NCBI GenBank assembly: GCA_022925895.1
Contig: JAKSYS010000720.1
Coordinates: 1-30,427 of the forward strand
Origin: Fragilaria crotonensis
Taxonomy: Eukaryota > Bacillariophyta > Fragilariophyceae > Fragilariales > Fragilariaceae
Direction of reading: 5' to 3'
DNA length: 30,427 nt
Program-made: the position numbers and the translations under genes
Shown here: in pieces, positions 9,628-18,589 of the stretch
Layout of the letters: the number at the start of each line of letters is the position of its first letter
Numbering within the stretch: position 1 is the stretch's first letter
The notes under the pieces: model-generated
Seen by the model: only the letters and a program-made list of their open reading frames with translations
Databases searched by the model: none
Told to the model about the DNA's origin: nothing

Positions 9628-10776
9628 GCAGATGCACTGACAACAGGTCGGATCTGTAAACAGGAGCGAGACAAATGGGGACGATGGTCAAGCCAAATAT
9701 ATCAAGGCCACGCAGGGAAAAAATTAGCCATCATATCAGCATATCAACCAATAGTGAAAGGCGGGGTGCAGGCAGGGAGGATCACAGTTGCAGCGCAACA
9801 AGTAAGTTTGCTGCTACAGTCGGAGGACGCCATAACAAATCCCCGAGTTGCGTTCCGACGCGACTTATCGACATGGTTGCATGCCTATCAGAATCAAGGA
9901 TATGACATCCTATTGATCGGCGATTTCAATGAACCCTTGGGGTCAGACCCCGAAGGTATGGGAAAGATTGCGGGCGATCATCACCTCATGGATGTTATGG
10001 CAAGTCGCCATTCCTCGACACCACCAGCAACGTATGCTCGAGGATCTCGTCGTCTCGATTATGCATTAGCCAGCGAGTCCGTGTGCAATGCCTTAGTCAA
10101 AGCTGGGTATGAAGCCTTTAATAATGGTATTGCGACCGATCATCGAGGCTATTTCATGGATTTCAGGACTGAAGCGTTATTTGGGTCAGACACTCAGACA
10201 TTAGTAAATCGAACACGGCGCGAACTGTCGTCCAGAAATCACAAACAAGTAACAGCTTACATTCGCCGGAAACACGAATTGCTCACAAAATGTAACGCGT
10301 TTGAACGATCGATCCGTCTCCAAAACCCAGGAGACCGTCATATGTTTGCAGAGAGGCTGGACAGCGATTTGCGTGATGCAAGTTTGAACGCTGAAAAGGC
10401 ACTTCCAAAATTCTTCGAACCAGCGTGGTCTGTGGAACTCTCTCAAGCGCGCAAGAGGAAACTCATTCTTACAAAACAACTCACTGCTTTGAAGACTGGC
10501 CTTAACCACCATGACGTCCTACAAAAAGATATCGCGTCGCTGGATATACCATTTGAAGTACCAGGATCAATTCCCGCATGTTCGGCAGCGCTTCGTGCTC
10601 TGGACGTTGAAATAAAAGGCCTTGTCGCGACAAGCACGGAACGGCGTGACCAAGAACTCAAGCGCAAGCTCCAAAATCTCGAGCAATCTATGGATTCGGC
10701 GGATAAGAAGACAGCAACCCAGTTAAGGCGCCTCAAGAAAGCGGAGGATATCAAAACTATGTTAAAAAAAACTTGA
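9628..10776 (+). CDS. Element B ORF2 part 1: endonuclease C-terminal half and linker
   Basis: The encoded part covers the second half of an AP-endonuclease-like domain, which nicks target DNA to start retrotransposition. Visible residues are the GRW block, KLAIISAYQP, the catalytic GDFNE (near 9919), RRLDYALASES (near 10051) and TDHRGYFMDF (near 10135), the last being the usual S/TDH catalytic end. The N-terminal half with the QN and E residues is missing, so the enzyme is inactive as it stands. A basic, helical linker follows (SQARKRKLILTKQL; QELKRKLQNLEQSM). The frame ends at a TGA at 10774-10776, just after an A8 run (10764-10771). A +1 change in that run restores the frame of the RT part. 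Confidence 0.85.
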   Translation, partial: ADALTTGRICKQERDKWGRWSSQIYQGHAGKKLAIISAYQPIVKGGVQAGRITVAAQQVSLLLQSEDAITNPRVAFRRDLSTWLHAYQNQGYDILLIGDFNEPLGSDPEGMGKIAGDHHLMDVMASRHSSTPPATYARGSRRLDYALASESVCNALVKAGYEAFNNGIATDHRGYFMDFRTEALFGSDTQTLVNRTRRELSSRNHKQVTAYIRRKHELLTKCNAFERSIRLQNPGDRHMFAERLDSDLRDASLNAEKALPKFFEPAWSVELSQARKRKLILTKQLTALKTGLNHHDVLQKDIASLDIPFEVPGSIPACSAALRALDVEIKGLVATSTERRDQELKRKLQNLEQSMDSADKKTATQLRRLKKAEDIKTMLKKT

Positions 10777-12877
10777 GAACGTAAGGAAGACTCAGGATCG
10801 ACAAGGCGTCACACGAGTGGAAATCCCACGGCTCGAGGGCACCGACCCCAAATCGTGCACCGATTGGATTCAGATCGATGTGCCTACCGACATCTTGCAA
10901 CTTCTCCAACAAAGGAATCGTAGCCACTTTGGACAGGCGTTTGGGACTCCGTTCACTATCCCGCCACTCTCCACGGACCTCGGATTTGATGGCGCAACGG
11001 TTCATGGTCAACAGATATTGGACGGTAGTTACGATAGTACACATCTGGGGGCAAATGTGCAACTTTTGCTTAGTCATATGACAAAAGTACAGGAACTACA
11101 CCAAAACCCGTGTACCCCAACAATCACAGCGGAGGAATTCGAAGGTAAACTCAGGGTGTGGACAGAATCAACAACAACATCCCCCTCCGGGCTTCACCTG
11201 GGTCACTATAAGGTGTTGTTTGCAAAACATAGTTTTCAGACCGACCTTTCAGATGATGAACTCACGGACGATTTCAAGCAACAACGGGAAGAATTGAACT
11301 ACAAGCAGCAGGAGCTTCGAGAATTACATCTCTGTATGCTCAACTATGCGTTGGAGAGAGGCTACTCGTTCACCCGCTGGCAAACAATCGCGAACACAAT
11401 TCTGTTCAAGGATGTGGACAATGTCCGTCTCCACCGCACTAGAGTAATCCATATATACGAGGCCGACTTCAACCTTGCTTTGGGAGTGAAATGGCGCGAA
11501 GCCATGCACAGAGCCGAAGACTCTAATGCATTGAATGAGGGACAATATGGATCACGCTCCGGGAGATGCGCACCCGACCCGGTGTTCATTGAAGAACTCC
11601 AGTGCGAAATCTCACGGGCGACCAGAAAACCAGTCATCTTAACCAATTACGACGCCACAGCATGTTATGATCGGATCATACCCAACTTGGGAATGCTCGC
11701 AAGCAGGAAGTATGGTGTCCCACTGGAAGTGACAAAATCTAATGCAACTACGCTGCATAAGGCGGAGTATCGGGTTCGCACAGAGCTCGGATTAGCAGCT
11801 ACTGGATATAAGCACGAGGATGCGTTTCCAATCTATGGTACTGGCCAAGGCAGCGCTAATTCCCCGGGAATCTGGTGCATGCTGTCAAGTGCGTTATTAG
11901 ACGGATACGACCAAGTCGCAACCCCAGCAAAGTACACTGGATCCGAGACGGCGGAGGAGGTGTCGGTGGGAATGATCAGTTTCGTGGACGACTGCAATGG
12001 ACAAACAAACCAATTCGAATCCGACGGCTCAACCGCAACGGTGGCACAACTGTTCCAGCAAACTCAACAAAACGCACAATCATGGAGTGATCTCTTGTCT
12101 GCAAGTGGGGGGTCGTTGGAATTGTCAAAATGTTCGAGTCATGTAATGCAATGGAAATTTTCTCTCCAAGGCGCCCCAGTCTTAGTTCCCTCTCATGAGG
12201 AGTTCCAAGATCAATTACGAGTACAGGACCGCCAGACAGGCGACCATCATCACCTCACCCTGCTGTCGGTGTACGACGCCCACAAAACTCTTGGACATTA
12301 TAAAGCGCCTATTGGGAATCAAATGGAACAATTCCGTCAATTAAAACGGAAGAGCGACGATGCCGTCGCGTTCTTGTGGACATGTCCGTTGTCAAAACTG
12401 GAGGCGTGGACATACTATTATGCATGTTATCTCCCAAGTGTCGGGTACCCGTTGGCTTGTTCATCACTCAAAAAGATACAATTAGATCTCATCCAGAGGA
12501 AAGCAATGTCGATCATTGTTGCTCGGTGTGGATACAACCGGAATACCAAGAAAGAAATTCTATACGGCCCTTTGGAACTGGGAGGCGCAAACTTCAGGCA
12601 CTTATACATACAGCAAGGAGGGGGACAGATTGGAATGTTTATTCGACACTGGCGATTGAAATCGACAGCTGGTAAGCTCTTGCGAGTTGCTCTGTCTTGG
12701 TTTCAGCAGCAGACAGGAGTTTCTTATTCCATCCTGGAAAAAGTTACAGTTCGCTTCCACACTTGGAGTCCAAATGGATTGGCTCACTACGCCAATTTCT
12801 GGCGGAGACTGATATGTACTTGCAAGTTGATGCCAAGTCTATTCCGAAGCTCCAACGCCATTATGACTATTATTTGA
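10772..12877 (+). CDS. Element B ORF2 part 2: reverse transcriptase
   Basis: This frame opens right after the A8 run and contains a complete-looking non-LTR RT: TSPSGLHLGHYK near 11176, RVIHIYEADFNLALG, NEGQYGSRSGR (a fingers block), box A YDATACYDRII near 11648, box B GTGQGSANSPGIW near 11836, and catalytic box C FVDD at 11981-11992, followed by GGSLELSKC. The three catalytic aspartates expected of RTs are present. The true frame leaves at about 12755-12762 for the RNase H part; the remaining 40 codons to the stop at 12877 are out-of-frame reading. The natural start is unknown because the ORF continues from part 1 across a frame change. Confidence 0.9.
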   Translation, partial: LENVRKTQDRQGVTRVEIPRLEGTDPKSCTDWIQIDVPTDILQLLQQRNRSHFGQAFGTPFTIPPLSTDLGFDGATVHGQQILDGSYDSTHLGANVQLLLSHMTKVQELHQNPCTPTITAEEFEGKLRVWTESTTTSPSGLHLGHYKVLFAKHSFQTDLSDDELTDDFKQQREELNYKQQELRELHLCMLNYALERGYSFTRWQTIANTILFKDVDNVRLHRTRVIHIYEADFNLALGVKWREAMHRAEDSNALNEGQYGSRSGRCAPDPVFIEELQCEISRATRKPVILTNYDATACYDRIIPNLGMLASRKYGVPLEVTKSNATTLHKAEYRVRTELGLAATGYKHEDAFPIYGTGQGSANSPGIWCMLSSALLDGYDQVATPAKYTGSETAEEVSVGMISFVDDCNGQTNQFESDGSTATVAQLFQQTQQNAQSWSDLLSASGGSLELSKCSSHVMQWKFSLQGAPVLVPSHEEFQDQLRVQDRQTGDHHHLTLLSVYDAHKTLGHYKAPIGNQMEQFRQLKRKSDDAVAFLWTCPLSKLEAWTYYYACYLPSVGYPLACSSLKKIQLDLIQRKAMSIIVARCGYNRNTKKEILYGPLELGGANFRHLYIQQGGGQIGMFIRHWRLKSTAGKLLRVALSWFQQQTGVSYSILEKVTVRFHTWSPNGLAHYANFWRRLICTCKLMPSLFRSSNAIMTII

Positions 12878-15111
12878 TGGATGCCATACTAGAATCCAAA
12901 CAGTTCACCGACGCAGAGATCAGACGCCTTAATTATTGTCGCCTTTATCTCAAAGCGGTGACGCTGGCCGACATTACGGTGATCAAAGGGGACTATTTGG
13001 ACGAACCGAAACTATCGGGGCAAGCCTCGTTGGTTAGCAGCCGTACACACGGCAATGCCATCTATCAAGAACGACCATCCGCAAGAGAGTGGGCATTGTG
13101 GCGAAAAATGTGTAAAGCACTGTGGTGCGATGACGACGGGAGGTTACGTGAACCCCTCGGTCACTGGCTGATACCGACTCTACAGCAACGACAACAACAT
13201 CAGGCGTATTTTGAGCACATCGAACTGTGTGGATCGGATGCCATCCTTTGGGTGCGAACGACGGACGCTGAGTACACGCGATGCATTCAAACCGAGAGTC
13301 CATGGGTATACCGCGAAACGAAGATCCTCCGGCCATGGCACGAACTACCTTCTCATGCGGCTCCAAGCGAAGTGGAGCACATCGGACCACAACTTTGGAA
13401 TTTAAAGCATAGTGCACCAACGACGTTCCCGTCTCGGAGCATTCCGGCAGCAACGTTTGCGCAATTTGTGAGCAGCCTCCCACTATGGGAAGCCGAATTG
13501 TTGCATAATGTGGACTTGGCGGAGGACCCCTTTACTGTCAGCGATGCACTTTCGCATGGCATCCGGGCGGTAAGCGATGGTTCTGTGTGGACTGACAACC
13601 AAGGAGCGTATGGATGGATGCTGAGCTCGGACTTGGGAGATAGAGTGGCACGGGGAATGGGACCTGCTCGCGGTGCTAAGGTCGACTCCTACCGCGCGGA
13701 AGCGTATGGCATGCTGACGATTCTTTGCTTTCTTCGGAGATTGGCAGAATTCACGATCCAAGTGGAGCCGTGGACAGGGATCCTGGCAACGGATAGCCAA
13801 AGCCTTCTGGACACGATTACAGTCAAACCGCCAAAAGGGGCCATAGCAAGCCCTCAGTATGCACACCGAAAACACGTCGCACATCTCGATGTTAAGTGTC
13901 CGGAGTGGGATCTGTTAAGTAGTATTCTCAGTGAACTCCAACGTTGGCCTGGGATTACGCTCCAACATGTCCGAGGTCACCAAGATCGCAAGACAGCGTA
14001 CACCCGTCTCCCGCTGTTGGCGCAATTGAATGTGGATGCAGACCTCATGGCGACGACGTATCAATGCGAACATGGGATGTCGCGTCCTGAGGTTCTTCTC
14101 ACAGACACGGCAGGAGTGCATCTCGTCACACCTCGAGGCAGCGTGACAAAAGATTACGACTCGGCTATACGATACCAGGCCACGAAACCCGGCCTCGCAA
14201 AACATATCCAAGAGAGGTATGGATGGTCGGACCGAACTATGCGTAACGTAAACTGGACAGCTCATGGATCGAGCTTGCGGAAAAAGATTCAACGAAAGAC
14301 CCATTACACAAAACTCGTCCACGGGATCCTCCCAACGGGAAAACATATGCACCGGAAGGACCCATTCCGAAGTTTGTGCCCCCTATGTCAAGATACTGCG
14401 GAAGATTGGTGCCATATTCTAAAATGCCCACATGAGAACCGAGGCCGATGGAGGGATCAACTCATACCAAAAGTGGAGGAGAAATGCTCCTCACTGAGAA
14501 CACGGCCCGTGCTAAAGCGACTGTTACGTGATGCATTGAACGGCTGGTTTAACCATACTACTACGGATACGTACGCCCTCAATCCCTTGATGTACCCGCC
14601 GGACGTCCACTGCTTAATTGGTCAGCAGAACGAAATAGGATGGCAGCAACTGTTCTTGGGACGATTCAGTACCGAATGGAGCTATTTACAGGATAATTTT
14701 TATGCACAACAGGCTGCGGAAGAGGGACAAACAAAGAAGAAGACAAAGAAACTCACAGGCCAACGGTGGCAAGTCGCAATGATTGGGTTACTATGGGATC
14801 AATGGTGGGTAGTATGGGAAAGTCGAAATCAAGATCTCCACGGGGCTGACGAACGCTCTCGAGCACAAGCGGAGACGAGAGAGGTGCATCGAAAACTGAG
14901 AGAACTCTATGATTACAAAGCCCGTCTGAGCAGCGAGGTGCAAACATTACTGCATGAGGATATTACAGAACATTTTGATCGACCGCTGTGGGTCAACAAA
15001 AATTGGATAGCGATTCATGAGCCACTTATCAGGGCCGACCTGAAGCGGGTGATGACGAGGATAAGAGCAGGCACAAGATCTATCCGCCAGTATTTGAGAC
15101 CTGGGAGATAG
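12758..15111 (+). CDS. Element B ORF2 part 3: RNase H, zinc knuckle, C-terminal domain
   Basis: The frame continues the polyprotein from PHLESKWIGSLRQFL. RNase H, which removes the RNA strand during second-strand synthesis, shows its acidic residues in order: D in AVSDGSVW (GAT 13576-13578), E in SYRAEAYG (near 13700), D in LATDSQS (near 13792), H in HVRGHQD (near 13975) and D in NVDADLM (near 14035). A C-x2-C-x8-H-x3-C type knuckle (LCPLCQDTAEDWCHILKC) lies at about 14373-14430. A basic, helical C-terminal part (KKKTKKLTGQRWQVAMIGLL, WWVVWESRNQDLHG) ends at 15111. All catalytic residues are intact. Joining to part 2 needs a -1 change near 12758 that elements A and C lack at that place, so I read it as a mutation. 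Confidence 0.9.
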
Positions 15112-15236
15112 CCATGGGTACAGCAGACGGCGGGAGTAGGGTTGCGAGGGCTTGTCTGTCCAAGGCAAGGTTTCGTCGTGTGGGTCGAGTGTTCTTGGTA
15201 TGAACATCGCGGCAATACGTTAAAATAGAGTTCCGG
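15112..15236 (+). other. Element B 3' UTR
   Basis: Noncoding stretch beginning GCCATGGGTACAGCA, with GTAGGGTTGCGAGGG near 15137. Short matches to the start of element C's 3' UTR (GGGTACAGCA, TAGGGTT) show distant relationship. It lacks the hairpin plus ACGGTGACAACC tail of A and C. No A tail is visible; it runs straight into element D. Confidence 0.6.
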
Positions 15237-16370
15237 TTTTTTTTTGAGGGATACGGGATTCAGCCACAAGGCTTGCTTCCGTTACAACACGGTCGAGACG
15301 TTCGGCAAATTTGTGACGATTGCCTTGGTATGTCAGTCTCGCTCCACGGACAAAGGCGTTATGTGCCATGAGTAATTCGTACTTTTCGTTTAGATACGTA
15401 GTAACTTGTTGAATGTTTGAGGCATGGAGCAACCGTTGCTGTGGATTAGCCAGTTCCTGAGTCTGATTTCCAAACAGAAGATCCGTTTGGAAGTCGAGGT
15501 AGTAACCGCGGTGGTCTGATGGCAATCTGGCATCAAAGGCTTCATAGCCCGCTTTGCGTAGAGCTATACTTACTTTTGGGCTCGCCAACGCGTAATCCAG
15601 ACAAGCAGAGCCGCGTGTATATGTGGGGGGGGGGGGCGCGATGGGTGCCGTGTGGACATTAAGTTAACGAGTTGAAGTGAACTTGCTATCCCGCTCATAC
15701 CTTCTGAATCGGATCCAAAAACTTCATTGAAATCGCCGACAATTAACAAGTCCGCCCCCGTATCTTGTTGGTAAGCGCGTAAGGTTTGCAACAAATCTCG
15801 ACAAAAAGCTGTGCGGGGGTTTGTGACTTCATCCTTCATTTGGATTAGGAGGCTCCTTTGTTGTGATGCGACTGTCAATGCTCCTTGTGTTCCTCGTTTC
15901 TCCACCGTTTGATACGCGGACACCACTGCAAGTAACCGACCTTGTTTACCGATAAATTTTTGAATGACCCAACGTCCTAACGGGTCCTGAGTTTGTTTTG
16001 TCATACGCCCGGAAATACTTCCAGTAGACATGATAAAGGTACCCCCAGGTTTGTATGCCGTGTTGAATTGTATTGGAGTGGTGCCAAATGTGACTCGCGC
16101 CCGCTGGCATAGTTGTTGCGCCGCGCGGAATAGTGCACTTCTGACTTGCATCTGTGTTGTGTCCAGATTGTGTTCTTGTCCCATGAAGATGTCGGCTTGT
16201 ACCTCATTATGAACTCGGCACACATCTTCAAATTGACCCCCTCGTCTATCGATGGACAAACCGTTGATGTTTTGAGCGTATACCCTTGTAATATTTGCTG
16301 GCTTTTTAGTCAATTCGTCTCCCCATGGTTCATTTGTTTTCTGATTGGCTCTCGTCAAAATTGTTTCCAT
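15220..16370 (-). pseudogene. Element D ORF2: endonuclease, frameshifted and truncated
   Basis: The start ATG at 16370 opens METILTRANQKTNEPWGDEL. The AP-endonuclease follows with all expected landmarks: YAQNING (catalytic Asn), FMGQEHN (Glu), LGRWVIQKF, LLAVVSAYQT, LLIVGDFNE (Asp/Asn), then CLDYALASP and SDHRGYYLDF (Asp, His). The frame changes inside a long C tract on the coding strand (plus-strand G12, 15625-15636), between RHPSRPP and the TRGSACLDYALA reading, so the domain is split into two frames. The second part runs from about 15620 to the A9 tract at 15237-15245 and then into foreign sequence, stopping at 15220. Unlike B, this copy preserves the N-terminal half of the endonuclease. 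Confidence 0.85.
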
Positions 16371-17110
16371 CGGTGTTCCACTTTAAAGGGGGCGTGTTGT
16401 TCCTCGTGGCGCCTATTGAACACGGTCTTCCATTGATGTTGTGCTTCTTTCAACAACTCGTCGTTTCGAGTCGATGTCACTCCTCCTGTATCTGCGACTT
16501 CATATGAACTCGAAGTTGCTCGTACTAACTTACTCATTCTGGAATCGCTCCAGCTGGATCGTTTGATGACATGTATTGCGATTCCAGGGGAGCGGGGCCG
16601 GAGGGTATGTTTGTCTTACTAGCCCTGGTAGAGAACATTGTGCTTGTTGAGCTGCTGGCCATTGTACTTGAGGGAGAACTCGTGTGAACTGCCTGTGTTT
16701 ACTTCATGGTGCCCAAGTCGTTGTTGTTGCTCTTCCTTTGCCTGGTGGAAAATATGTTCTTCTTGTTGTTGGAGTTCAAATGCAAGTTCCAGGTTTAAAC
16801 AAACGTCCGAGGAGTCCGACAAATCTTCTGGGTCTTCTCCATCATGGCCCTTGTTTGCTGATCCTTCAATCCTGTTGTATTGGTAGGCAGGGCCCTCGAT
16901 GGGTGCTAGCCTGCCAGTATCGACCATATCCTCATCTGTACTTGCGTTGTGTTCATTGTCGTCGATGCTGTGTTGAAAGCTTTTTTGATGTTTCTTTTTC
17001 TCAGGAGATCGATAAACACTAGTATCTTGTGATGAGTCTTGAACACAATTTTCTAGTTCAGTTTTTCGCAAGTACGTTCTGTCCGCCGTTCGTAATTGCG
17101 TATCCCGAAT
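15237..17110 (-). mobile_element. Element D: 3'-truncated non-LTR retrotransposon copy
   Basis: Read on the minus strand this has an ORF1, an ORF1/ORF2 overlap, a full endonuclease and the first part of the linker. It then ends in A9 (plus-strand T9, 15237-15245) exactly where B continues into its linker (D: VTEASLVAESRIP; B: LRDASLNAEKALP). RT and RNase H are missing. LINE copies are normally truncated at the 5' end, so loss of the 3' part is unusual. The 5' end lies near 17100, head-to-head with element C. It belongs to the same family as B. Confidence 0.8.
16355..17100 (-). pseudogene. Element D ORF1 (gag-like), interrupted by two stops
   Basis: One minus-strand frame runs from about 17100 to the TGA at 16355-16357. 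It is broken only by the adjacent stops TAG TAA at 16616-16621. The upstream part is hydrophilic and glutamine- and glutamate-rich (LELAFELQQQEEHIFHQAKE), helix-prone, after a Lys-rich stretch (SPEKKKHQKSFQHS). The part after the stops reads MSKLVRATSSSYEVADTGG onward (ATG at 16537) and ends in VEHRWKQF. The last 16 bases overlap the start of ORF2 (16355-16370). The role would be RNA binding and particle assembly by position only; no zinc knuckle is seen. The two stops may be decay, or the short downstream frame could have been the functional start. Confidence 0.55.
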
Positions 17111-17137
17111 AGGAAGTTGTCGCGTACCACCATCACC

Positions 17138-18589
17138 ATGACCATGACCATGACCGCTCAAGCGGCGCTCCCGGCACCTCCCGATCCAGCGGAGTATCAT
17201 GATCCCCACCATCCGAAGTATGGATTCCATACCGAGAAGTGGCACGATCCTCCCCGACCTCCTCCCGGACAAGAATGGTTCTCCGCAGAAGAACGTTTTC
17301 GTCGTGAAGCTAATGCCCATGCATACAGCCAACATGGTACTCCATCTAATTGGTTCCGCTATCTGACTCTCGGCTACTTTGTGTACGACGATTGTTGCAA
17401 GTTCGACGCACTATGGATGAAGTACAGCGATGATCCGATTATCTGTCACCGAATGGTCTTGTACAATTTTTTCTATCATATCGATAGGAACTTCGACACT
17501 CCAGCGAATCTCCAAGCGTGGGCAATGGATGTATCTCAACCATACCTCCAGCGCCATGCCCCACAGTACCTTGCAATCAACACCATCATCCAAACCTGGA
17601 ATGACTATATCCATGGGGACTATGACGTCTTGGATATTGATCGCACCCAATGGACGACAGTTGGAGGATCCAAGAAGAGGCAATCCATGGATAACCCGTC
17701 TCAGAAAAGGATGCATGACAACAGGACCTTGAACACGTCATCCACCCACCAACTACCAAACAACCAGAACGTCGCACCATCTCCAGGAAGTACATCGCCA
17801 CCTGACAACCAGTCTCATGATGAAACCTCTACAGCTGGGAAGCAGTCTGTTCTACAACCAGATCTAAACGTGCCTGTGAATGATGGCACCTATCGTCTCA
17901 CATTTCGTTGGCATCCGAAAGGGGACTTCTCGTTGTACAACGAACACTCTACCTTATGGTTGAAGGAGGCTCATGGAATGATGCAAGATATTTTTTCAGA
18001 TGAAGACTGTTTCTTTTATCGATGGGAAAGTACCGACCTTCAGATGTCCACGACGATTTCCAAACTCTCGCCTGGTGAATTGCGAGAGTTTCTGTCTCCC
18101 AACATCACTTTTTTACCATCCTCGTCTCAGATTATTTTTGGTGCACGAATTTGCTTCGCAGCCAAATTTCCGGGTCAATGGCGCAACAGGGAATCTACTG
18201 TCGACGGGCTAGGAAAACACAAAGTTCAGATTAGTCTTTCCAATTCGACAACATCCAGCGGCAAGATCGTAACAGCCGGGTACCTCTTATTCAGAGCAGC
18301 TCGCACCACTCATCGCACCAGATTCCTCCAAAGTCTACGTCAACAACTTCCAAAAAAGCATACCTTCTCGCTCCAGCACAATATGCTTTACAGGCTGCGG
18401 AGCATCTGCGCCTGTATCGTCTACGAATCAATCCAATCAGTCGTCGGGAAACTCGCTTTCGGGATAGTTTGCCTGGATTACCCGCGGTTATTCAAATCGA
18501 TACCTCGACTCAACAAAATCTTGATTTATTGGAGTCCATGTCCTCCAAGGAAGTGTGGATTCGAGCACCAGCATCCGTACGGGGAATGA
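17138..18589 (+). CDS. Element C ORF1a (gag-like protein, N-terminal part)
   Basis: Three ATGs in an ATGACC triplet repeat (17138, 17144, 17150) open the frame, followed by a Pro-rich segment (ALPAPPDPAEYHDPHHPKYG). Next is an aromatic-rich globular-looking block (NWFRYLTLGYFVYDDCCKFD, residues about 70-165). A polar linker comes next, then a second block with YRLTFRWHPKGDFSLYNEHS and GARICFAAKFPGQWRNRE. Up to RFLQSLRQQLPKK at 18358 the reading is protein-like. After that the frame continues 77 codons to 18589, but the neighbouring -1 frame is the better continuation. ORF1 proteins of non-LTR elements coat the RNA; I see no CCHC knuckle, so that role is by position. Confidence 0.75.
   Translation: MTMTMTAQAALPAPPDPAEYHDPHHPKYGFHTEKWHDPPRPPPGQEWFSAEERFRREANAHAYSQHGTPSNWFRYLTLGYFVYDDCCKFDALWMKYSDDPIICHRMVLYNFFYHIDRNFDTPANLQAWAMDVSQPYLQRHAPQYLAINTIIQTWNDYIHGDYDVLDIDRTQWTTVGGSKKRQSMDNPSQKRMHDNRTLNTSSTHQLPNNQNVAPSPGSTSPPDNQSHDETSTAGKQSVLQPDLNVPVNDGTYRLTFRWHPKGDFSLYNEHSTLWLKEAHGMMQDIFSDEDCFFYRWESTDLQMSTTISKLSPGELREFLSPNITFLPSSSQIIFGARICFAAKFPGQWRNRESTVDGLGKHKVQISLSNSTTSSGKIVTAGYLLFRAARTTHRTRFLQSLRQQLPKKHTFSLQHNMLYRLRSICACIVYESIQSVVGKLAFGIVCLDYPRLFKSIPRLNKILIYWSPCPPRKCGFEHQHPYGE
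18352..18358 (+). other. A-AAA-AAG heptamer at the ORF1a/ORF1b frame change
   Basis: The zero frame reads CCA AAA AAG (18350-18358). The last A of CCA plus AAA AAG forms A AAA AAG in the phase needed for tandem -1 slippage. A -1 step makes the next codon GCA (18358-18360), which is exactly the frame of ORF1b. A one-base loss from a longer A run would look the same. Confidence 0.6.

Larger units (their letters stand above)
9625..15236 (+). mobile_element. Element B: 5'-truncated non-LTR retrotransposon
   Basis: Recognisable homology begins inside the endonuclease (TTGRICKQERDKWGRW, in a frame open from about 9592) and continues through RT, RNase H and a zinc-knuckle motif to a stop at 15111, followed by about 125 bases of 3' UTR. 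The start of the endonuclease and all of ORF1 are absent, the usual result of incomplete reverse transcription. Its endonuclease matches element D (GDFNE, LDYALAS, DHRGY), not A or C, so B and D form a second family. Two frame changes interrupt the ORF. The 3' boundary is set by the start of D's T9 run at 15237-15245. Confidence 0.88.

Noticed and set aside
12755-12762. -1 change between RT and RNase H in element B as a programmed frameshift
   Set aside because: Its position differs from the A/C transition and C is continuous at this column, so a private mutation is the better reading.
17096-17137. ORF1 of element C starting at the upstream TTG
   Set aside because: The frame is open there, but a run of three ATGs begins at 17138 and the leader may belong to the D/C junction.
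18470-18589. End of ORF1a read to its own stop as a genuine C-terminus
   Set aside because: The -1 frame is clearly more protein-like from 18358 and leads to the coiled coil and the ORF2 junction.
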